Source: Oikopleura dioica (lineage: Eukaryota > Chordata > Appendicularia > Copelata > Oikopleuridae). From it: DNA of 64,000 nt. The stretch spans positions 8,354,157 to 8,418,156 of the forward strand of contig OU015566.1 of the NCBI GenBank assembly GCA_907165135.1. The letters run 5' to 3'. Below are positions 56,238-64,000 of this stretch, piece by piece (the first letter of the stretch is position 1; every line of letters begins with the position of its first letter). The notes beneath the pieces are model-generated. The model ran no database searches, was not told the origin of the DNA, and saw only the letters and a list, made by a program, of their open reading frames with translations. A program made the position numbers and the translations under genes.

Positions 56238-59200
56238 TCAGTTTCGAATTCGAAATGGCGGCTCGGGTAGCGGAATGATCACCATATCAAAAACAATACA
56301 GACATTCTTCGACAATGAGCGGTAACTTGGCCTCTTTGTTTTGCTTTCAACAAAACGTGTCTTTTGTATTATCAAATTTCGCAGAATCGTCATTTCTTCT
56401 AAGATTTTATCCCTTACCTCGCATGCTCGCTTATTTGAGTATTTTTTGATGAACATGGAGGCTTCTCGCGTCGTTAATTCAATCTCATATTGCTTCATGA
56501 AATCGATGATGTGCTTCAAGATCGGCCTCTGCATTGGATCCGGATGCCAACAAGCCAACATCACCTTGAAGTGAAGATTAGGTCTTCTATTCAGAATCTT
56601 TTAGCAAACCTTATACAGTGTCAAATCGCATTCTAACGGCTGTCTGCAACGAACACCCTTCTCAATATTAACAGCAAGCTCTAAACAAAGGGAGTCAGTA
56701 AGAACCCGACACTTGTTGAAATTCCCTGCCAAGGAGCTATACAAACTCCATTTTATGTGAACATAGTGGTTTTAATTTCAAGGAGCTACCTGAGACTTGA
56801 AGTTGGTCATATGGCACGTGGCCTCTAGTTAGAATTTCCCAGTATAAAATGCCAAATTGCCACATGAGACTTTCTTTCGTGAATTTCGTCTCGTCCCGAA
56901 GCGTTTCTGGAGCAAAGCATCGCATAATTTCAAGACCGTCCTCTTAAGATAATGTATAAAGAGATTTACTAGTTATCGAGATATTTACCCCTGGTTAAAT
57001 CATGCATTTTAATTTTTGCTTCATCGGAGATATTTCGATAATCATAAATAGACCCAATTCGGACGTCTTCGTTGGAGTCGATAATGATGTTGGCAGAAAT
57101 GAACTAAAGTGACAATAAGTAAGAATTCAATAAAGAATATTTAAAAAAAATTCCTGATGCCGCATCAGTGATGCGAGAAATGGTCTGATGTAAGTCGTAA
57201 TTCTCAAGAACGCCGGCCGGAAGTACCGGCTAAAACCTCTATTTAGCATGCGTATTTGGTTGTTCGACTTACTTCTCGATAGACAATGTTTTCCTTGGCA
57301 AGAAGATAAGCGCAGTCCAGTAGCTGGTTGAGCCATTTTAGAGCCTAAACAAGATCTCCTTTCCAAGGACAAGTGCGTATCCACTTACCAGTCGGTATGT
57401 GACTTCCTGGTGTTTGTTGCGCAAGACATCAAGCAACGAGCCCTTTGCTCGACCACCATAAATGAAGACAGGATTCATATCCGGTGTGTAGGTGATTCCG
57501 AATAGTTTTAGGAAATATTTATTTTCGCAGATTTTAGTTGTGTAAGCTTCTTTGAAGGCACTAAAAATTAAATTTAATTATCAGAATTCAGAGTTCATCT
57601 TACCCGAATACACCAGCATCCATATCAGAAACTTTGAGCGAGTATCCATCTTCCTGTGAAACCAAAAAGACCTTGTTTCCCTTGTAGACGGAGTTGTTGA
57701 TTCGATAGCTAAAAAAATTATTCAAAAAGAGCTAAACTAAAAATAAATATTTTCATCCGAATTGGTCAACAAGAAAGCACTCTATTTTAAATCAAAGTCC
57801 AAAAACGCTTCGCTAGCGTCATCGGAGCTCCAAAAAAGCCGCTCGGTCACGACTTAGTGGGGAAGCTTATCGCTCATATACATTTCAAAACGATATTTTC
57901 TCCCTCGGCGTTGATCACTCGTTAGTTACACAGCTTTACTGCTGGTACTTGATAATGCAACGTGCTCCTGTTATTTTCCTGTTTGATGATGAAAAAAGCA
58001 ACCGTTTATCATCTCCGTAAACTTACTTTGCACCAAGTGGAGCCTTGTCGGAAGGATTTTTGGTTACGACTCTAAGCTCGGTTGGTTCAATAATTTTCGG
58101 TCGAACCATCTGAAATGGAATAGTAAAACTTGAACAAATCATTAAAATTTTACATCTTCAATCTTCGGAAGTCCACTTCTGTTCATTTCAGCCAGTTCTT
58201 CCTTGAAAACCTTCACCGCCTTACTCGCCAACTCATCATCATCCCAAACTCGTTGTCCTTGTGCGCCTTGAACCTGTAAAACTCGTTTATTCGGGGGCTT
58301 TATAGATGTCCGTTCTTACCTCAACCTCGCGGCTTGCCTTGCTGGCCCGCACTTCGGTGGGGTTGGGCGGGGCTGATCCTTTGGCTGCCTCTTTGCCCTG
58401 CGTTTCTACTTTGACCGTCTTCTCATTTTCGGTCGAGACCTTGGACGGATTCGGCGGAGCCATCGGTAGGTCCACTTGATTTGCAAATGCGGTCAGCCTG
58501 AAAATGTCGTTCTAATTTCGCCTTCTTTATTTTTAAAAAAGGCTCAAACTTAAGAAGATAGAGCCTAAATTTGAAAGGTGTCACGTACTTTTGGCGAACG
58601 TAGTTTCGGACCATCCGACTCCACTTTGAATCCGGCAAGAAGATCATCTGCGTATCAATAGGCACGAAGACTAAGTAGATAAGGACTACATCAATCCACT
58701 TGAGCCGGATGAGAGGATCAGCCAGTGCCCTGAACAGCGAGGATAACTTTTTTTCTCGAAATAATATTTTTATCCTCTAATAAAACTAGGCTGTTTCTTC
58801 TTCTTTGTTCAAAAGAAATTGCTTCTAAAATCGTTTTGCCTAATCGATATGATTTCTAAACCAGTGCTTAACATGATTTCAAAAACTTTTGTGGGGCCGG
58901 AAATCGTAAAAACTGCAGGTGCAGTTTTCTTCAGCTCTTCGAGACGAGTTGAATGATGGGTCTAACTCTTGATAACTCTAAGGATTTACCGGTTTACCGG
59001 CTGGTTACCGGAAAATTCGTTGTCACCGGCCGTTTTTGTTCTAGAAGTGGTAAATAGATGTTCGACCCAGGAAACTGTTCCTTATAATCAGTTCTATTGC
59101 AGGGTAAAAGATGAAAGTTCAACTCGTCTCGAGGAGCTGAAGAAAACTGCACTTGCAGTTTTTTTACGATTTCCGGCCCCACAAAAAGTTTTTTGAAATC

Positions 59201-60243
59201 ATCTTAACCGGTTACTCGTGCTGTTGCTAATGTTCTACTAGGAATGTTAGCTGTTCAGGAGCTTTGCAGGAATTGCTTTAATTTTTCACGGACATATAAG
59301 GTGTATATAACACCTCGTTAACATGAGACGGACTGTTGATCCTAACTTACGCCCATTTTATAAGATGAATAATCTGCGCAGTAACCAGCTTCACCATGAC
59401 GCCGATTCCGTCCAAGGCATCCATATCGTAGCCGATCTTTTTCATTTCTTTGTACGAATTGATGGTGAAAATGACGATCAAAAGCATATTGAAGACTTCT
59501 GCTCCAAGTGATCCCCAGACATACCCTTTGATCGGAATCGCGTATTGAAGAGTCGTTTCCGTTCCATTGTTATCCAAGTACTCAAAGCAAAATCCATTCG
59601 AATGACCAGTTGTGGAGTCGTTCTTCCCATTGTAAGCGAGTTGCGAGGCTTGAATGATCCAGACCCACTGGTAATTGAAATAACCAAAGGCGAGCAGAAA
59701 TGGAACGAGGGTGAAAATTTGAAAGGCCGACACTTTCAAGTAGAAATTTCCTCGCATGTATAGCAATCTTAATTTCAAGTTAAAAAAGTTTAAAAGGCAC
59801 AGTTTAGAGTACGCCACTTGCCAGACAGTGAAACCTTAGAGCGTATAAGTTTCGCGTTTTGTTTAGGAGTCTAGTCTTATTAAAGGAACTTACCGATAAT
59901 AGAGACGATATGACCACATGCACTGAAGGAGAAGCAACGGATAAAGAGCAGCGTTTGTCAAAAAGCAGAGCTGGAATAGAAAGCAGTGAGGACCAGGGAC
60001 CTTAAGCCAACCAAGAAGGATAAAGATCGGGGCACCAATGAATCCAAGCATAAAAATCAAGAGCTGAAATCTCAAGTTTGTTGGCTTGAAGACATTGTGA
60101 TCAGCAGCTTGGTAGTTCGGATCTTGGTAGGGCAGAATGCATTTTGGTCGGATATAGCTCCGCCAGAGCGTGAGGTAAACTGCAGTGTTGATAAGGCATA
60201 GAATTATGATAGAGATCAGCTTAGCAATTGTACTACCGGGCAT
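56238..60243 (-). CDS. Seven-transmembrane protein fused to a tyrosine-kinase-like pseudokinase
   Basis: ATG 60243 (MPGSTIAKLISIIILCLINT) begins TM1. Two exons give six hydrophobic segments with an N-glycosylation site (NGTE) in a loop. A GC|GTAAG donor near 59350 joins in phase to an exon at about 58738 that supplies TM7 (WIDVVLIYLVFVPIDTQMIF). A charged linker with APPNP repeats follows, then a kinase-like domain of about 280 residues: SLKV (Lys kept), LKLFGITY, KGSLLDVLRN, IVYREFISANIII (HRD replaced by YRE, Asn kept), VRIGSI (DFG Asp lost), CFAPETL (APE kept), WQFGILYWEILTRGHVPY and ACWHPDPMQRP, typical of tyrosine kinases. Stop at 56238. Probably a membrane receptor with a catalytically dead signalling domain. 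Confidence 0.75.
58868..59206. mobile_element. MITE-like inverted repeat in the TM6-TM7 intron
   Basis: Two arms of about 87 bp (58868-58954 and 59118-59206) are inverted copies sharing GTGGGGCCGGAAATCGTAAA and CTTCAGCTC, with few mismatches around a spacer of about 160 bp. It sits wholly inside an intron and has no coding capacity. Target duplication is not clear. Confidence 0.7.
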
Positions 60244-60740
60244 AGCATGCTCGGTTAATTGCTTTTTGTGAGTAAACAAACATTTTTTAAAATGAATTTG
60301 ATGATTTTAGTTAATCTCGGTTTGTGACTCTTTCCTGAGGATCCATCGCGAAGCTCAATGTCTCCGTTCCGGGACTATGTCATTTAAAAAATTGCCCCTC
60401 TCAAGATTCAATTCTCTTTTCGTCGAATAAAAAAATTTTTCGTTAAAAAGCACTAGAAGCGCACGGCGAGGAAAAACCAGTACAACGAGATATTTTCGTC
60501 GATCGAGTTTACAGTGCTCCAGAATTGAGCGTGCCCGATCGATTCATAATTTGTAAAAATAAGGCCCTGTCAACAATCAATATATAGAACAGTTTTTACT
60601 ATTGACGTGAAATGTCTACTCGACTCCGTTATTCTCCCAGACCTTGTCTGCAATTGTCGAAAATGAAAGTCATCAATTTATTCAAGATTTCTACAGAACT
60701 GTAGCAGAGGTATTCACAAAGGCGATCAAGTTAATTCAGC

Positions 60741-61549
60741 TCAAGCATCTGGTGTAGATGATAGTTCTAAAGCAGGAGGATCAAATTTAGGTTTATAAGC
60801 CTTTTCGAGGCTACTTGATTTGCGACTTGAGCTTTGTTCGCTTGCATCTTTCGCGGATTATTTCACACAAATGCGTTTTCACCTACATTATCGCGGCAAA
60901 GTCAAGTAGAATGCAGATGAAGACAATTGCTTCTATGTGGCCTTCATTTGGCACTTTTTGGCACTGCTCGGCGTTTTCGAGAAAATCGTTTATGTCATCA
61001 TTTATCATCAGCGCGTAAATATCTATAATAATTTGTCAAATAATGACTCGAGATGTGAGGACTTTAGGATGAAATTTGAAAAAGTAACTTACTTTCAGAT
61101 TCTTCTAAAAAGTCATCGTAGACAGAAAATGATCTTCCAACAATTTTGCATTCTATCGGGCATAAATTTTCCTGATTCACACAGTTGAGCGTCACTTTAT
61201 GACGGTCGTTTCCAAGTTGAAAGAGTGGTTGAAGACCCACTGCTCCAACAGGATTTCCTTCTAATAAATGTTTACTGCAAGGGGATTCTTGAGCCAATTA
61301 ACCTGCTTGGAAGAAATCAGAACAACAAAATCGCAATCGCAAAAGCCTCTCACAGAATTCATAAACAATTGTCCGTCCAGTGCCAAAATTTTTGATTTCT
61401 TGACACTTTTTCAATACAAAATCAATCTGTTTCTAGTCTCAACTTACTCTTAGACACCTAGTTGCAGTGCAAATATCTTCTTTCGTCAATTTATTACATC
61501 TCGTTTGTTTGAAATTAGAAAATGCTAAAGCTAAAAATATAAATCTCAT
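60741..61549 (-). CDS. Small secreted/single-pass receptor-like protein, cysteine-rich ectodomain
   Basis: ATG 61549 (MRFIFLALAFS, signal peptide). Exons join in frame by GT-AG introns. The Cys-containing ectodomain includes CNKLTKEDICTATRCLRC, EFCERLLRLRFCCSDFF, LNCVNQENLCPIEC and NAEQCQKVPNEG. One hydrophobic helix follows (AIVFICILLDFAAIMI), then a basic stop-transfer and a short cytoplasmic tail ending STPDA, stop at 60741. About 190 residues. No known domain recognised; no orthologue named. Confidence 0.6.
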
Positions 61550-62839
61550 GCGTAGTGAGTGAAATTCGCCTCACGTAGTATAAATGTCAAATTTGCTTTC
61601 ACGAAGCTGTTTTATGTTTGTGAAGCCAGTCACGAAATTTTCTTTCTTTGTTTCAAGATTTCCGAAAAGATTTAGCGTTTGATCCAATGTACTCGCATTC
61701 CAGTTTGATTTATCCGAGTCCGTGTTCCCATATTCAGGAGACTGTGACGACTATACTTTTAATTGAAACTTGCTGGCATTCGAACACAATCACAGGGTAA
61801 CAGTGCGATTGATTTATGAGCACTGCGCTGAATATGTTTAAAAAGGTAATTTTGATCTTGAGATTTTAGAGAATAGAAGATGAGTCGTCAAAAACATGGT
61901 TAATGCAAGCTCAAGTTGATCTGTTAAACCGATAACGAAAGAAGCTGATCACGTTTATCTTACTTAGAACACCTCCCCACCCGTTCATATGAACGTCCAC
62001 ACATGTGCTTAGTAAGCTACGCTTGCAGTAGCGAAATTAGAGGCTGATCTCTGAATTTCAGTCAGAAACAGAAGTGACTTCAATCAAATTATCTTGCTTT
62101 CCAAGAAATTCTATCCATAGCGTCTTACGAGCTGGAATGTTCCGTTTCTCAGCTCCTCAAAAGATCAACTCATAAGAAGCAGGGTGCACCACGATAGTTT
62201 CGGATTTGGCGTCGGATATCCGTCTTCAAGAAACTCATCCAACAGGAAACCTAATCTGAAGCTGGCAGAAGCTTCGGCAAAGAAATTGCAGAAAACCGGA
62301 TGACCTTGAAGAGAAAATATTTTAAGTCCGATCCGGATATGATATTTTGCTTTCGTCAGCATGAAAAAACGACAATGCGGGTGGCTTAACTTTTAAGATC
62401 TGATTTTCCTAAAGAGATTTGCTGTTGGATTATTTTTTAAGTCCTTCTGAACGTGTGAATATGCCAACTCAGGTTTTTACCTTTCCTTGGCGACTTTTCC
62501 AACTTTGTCAAAAGAGCAAAGTTTTGTAGCTAAATCGATGTCAACTTTGAATATGATCTTGAGAAACACGCTTCGTTAAACTCGATCCATATTCTTCAAC
62601 GAAATATCTCCGTTGCGGCAATATCCCTGGAAAATAAATATCCACGGTGAGCTACGCAAAGTCCAGTTTCTAACTTCAATTTCATCAGTCAAGTAACCAA
62701 CTTCACTTTTGGTTGCAACTCGCTGGAGGATAATTCGCGGGGTATCCATTTTCAAGACGAGCTCCACCGCCCGGACCTCTCCGGCAATTTTACCGCCACC
62801 TGCCGCCGTCTGCAATTCTCTTGACAATCAGCACCGAAG
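61550..62839. other. Intergenic or unresolved; weak minus-strand frames
   Basis: Minus-strand open stretches at 62165-62362 and 62576-62820 (MDTPRIILQRVATKSEVGYL) read like protein but cannot be joined or given a start with confidence. They may be exons of a small gene. Nothing else is supported. Confidence 0.35.
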
Positions 62840-62847
62840 TATATAAA
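62840..62847 (+). promoter_or_regulatory. TATA box of the PLA2-like gene
   Basis: TATATAAA about 100 bp upstream of ATG 62941; transcription would start about 30 bp downstream near 62872. A strong TATA box fits a highly expressed tissue-specific secretory gene. Confidence 0.65.
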
Positions 62848-62940
62848 CTGGGCTTTGCTAAAAATACCCATCAGTATCTTTTTCAACCACTTCGGGAGAA
62901 GAGAAAGAGAATAAAAAAGAATTTTGAATAAAAGAATAAA

Positions 62941-64000
62941 ATGTTGACTTTTGCCCTCTTGTCACTTGCTGCTGCTGGCCGATGTAAGTTCCATCATGAT
63001 TTAGTCTTTAAAATGATGCTAGAAATAATGCTTGTGATGATTATTAACTAAATTGATAGCTCGACGACAGTCTCCTCTTCCGGAGTACGAAGCAGATTAC
63101 CCAGCATTTGCTGCCAGAGGACGAGCAGCCCCAGTTTCTGCTCTTGATGACCCAATGATCGCACCCGTAAGTGCTCTTTATGCTTAAAAATTATAGAAAA
63201 TCATAGATTGTCGGTCTAATTATTACTTTGCATCTAGGATATTGCACGAATGGGACCAGCAATGGAACGAAAGTACAAGAATCTCGAGAAGATGATGACT
63301 TTCATGGACACTTCCAGTAATAACATCACCAAATATTGGGTCTATGGATGTTGGTGTTTCCAGATGGGCGACTACCCGATGCGACAAGGAATCGGTGCTC
63401 CACAAGATAATGTCGACAAGTAAGTATCATTAGGCTCAACTTTTTTCTCATTGATTCAGGACTTGCAAACAACAAAAAGAGTGCTACAAATGCGCTAAGA
63501 AGGATTTCGGTCAGGAATGTGTCCCTGAGGAAACTGGTTACAGACACAAAGGAGCCTACGATTCTGTCACTGGCGAGGCTTACATCAAATGCAGTACGTA
63601 CTTATTTCTGATTAATACGAACCACGAAGTTTTTCCTTTCTAACCTCTTTAAAGTGGACAGAGAAGGAACCTGCCGACGACAAATCTGCGAATGCGACAA
63701 GGCTCTCGCCACCCGACTTGTCCCTGCTTCCGAAAGCGAGGATGGATGGAACGCCGCTCATCACGCCTTCTACGGTGGATTTGACTCCCGATCTAAATGC
63801 CTTCGAAGTCTGCCAGGACCAGGCGGTAACGACGTCAAAGTTCAGTGCTGTGGAACTGGAATGGACAGGTAACAATTCTATTTTCGCCTTTATATTTTCA
63901 TAGCATATATAACGAAACGTAACTAAAGAATTTATTGATATATTTAGACTTCCATACAAATTCAACGCTGACGGATCTGGCAAACAGTGTTGCGGAGGTA
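62941..64000 (+). CDS. Secreted phospholipase-A2-like protein, catalytic dyad replaced (runs off window)
   Basis: Signal peptide (MLTFALLSLAAAGR), then a basic propeptide-like region and an sPLA2-like fold: WVYGCWCFQMGDYP (calcium-loop region), DNVDKTCKQQKECYKC where the family has CCxxHDxCY, and CRRQICECDKALA with the Asp that normally supports the His. The catalytic His-Asp pair is Gln-Lys here and one conserved Cys of the pair is Thr, so lipase activity is not expected. More Cys follow toward the edge (QCCGTGMD, KQCCGG). Short exons, all GT-AG, and the 3' end lies beyond the window. A structural or binding role, for example in a secreted house or mucus protein, is speculation. Confidence 0.8.

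Overview
The window looks like chordate nuclear DNA from a very compact genome, most probably an appendicularian (larvacean) tunicate such as Oikopleura. This is an inference. The genes are chordate-type (SLC35B1, OGFOD3, treslin/TICRR, CIR1, TXNL4A, RhoA, FAM219, TRAM1, pinin, a LEM-domain protein). Most introns are about 40-60 nt. Many start codons follow a pyrimidine-AG splice acceptor within a few bases, as expected for spliced-leader trans-splicing. Same-strand genes are often only about 80-140 nt apart, as in operons. Several introns appear to need G*-AG instead of GT-AG boundaries.

Layout. 1-0.9 kb: EH-domain endocytic protein (-, runs off the edge). 1.4-2.7 kb: non-receptor tyrosine phosphatase (-). 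4-5.1 kb: SLC35B1-type ER nucleotide carrier (-). 5.4-6.7 kb: coiled-coil/RING protein downstream of a 70-residue protein (-). 7-8.4 kb: OGFOD3 (+), convergent with a small basic protein. 10.1-13.9 kb: tandem duplicate multipass membrane proteins (+). 14.9-15.7 kb: coiled-coil protein (-). 16.3-20.9 kb: treslin plus a basic/serine-rich protein (+). 21.4-21.8 kb: TTAA-flanked MITE just upstream of a KCTD-type BTB gene. 23.2-34.4 kb: a small unknown gene, then a co-directional run of two CIR1 paralogues, TXNL4A, CIR1 and RhoA. The last TXNL4A intron holds an antisense single-exon gene with its own TATA box. 35.2-44.8 kb: FAM219-like, TRAM1 and pinin. A pinin intron carries a 5.6-kb DNA transposon with long inverted repeats, a spliced DDE-like transposase and arrays of TGAGGTCA-like subterminal repeats. 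45.5-47.8 kb: LEM-domain inner nuclear membrane protein. 48.9-49.4 kb: a 498-bp snap-back element with hAT-like ends and an 8-bp target duplication. 50.5-55.2 kb: serine/proline-rich gene, cytochrome P450 and a PDZ protein. 56.2-60.2 kb: a seven-transmembrane protein joined to a tyrosine-kinase-like pseudokinase. 60.7-61.5 kb: a small single-pass receptor-like protein. 62.9-64 kb: a secreted phospholipase-A2-like protein whose catalytic His-Asp pair is replaced.

How genes relate. Splicing or nuclear-speckle proteins cluster here: TXNL4A (U5 15 kDa), the CIR family, and pinin a few kb further on. SLC35B1 and TRAM1 act in the ER, and the LEM protein in the inner nuclear membrane. The strongest candidates for something undescribed are the 7TM-pseudokinase fusion, the transposon in pinin, and the CIR1 triplication around TXNL4A. 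Gene models are hand-spliced, so exon edges are best estimates.
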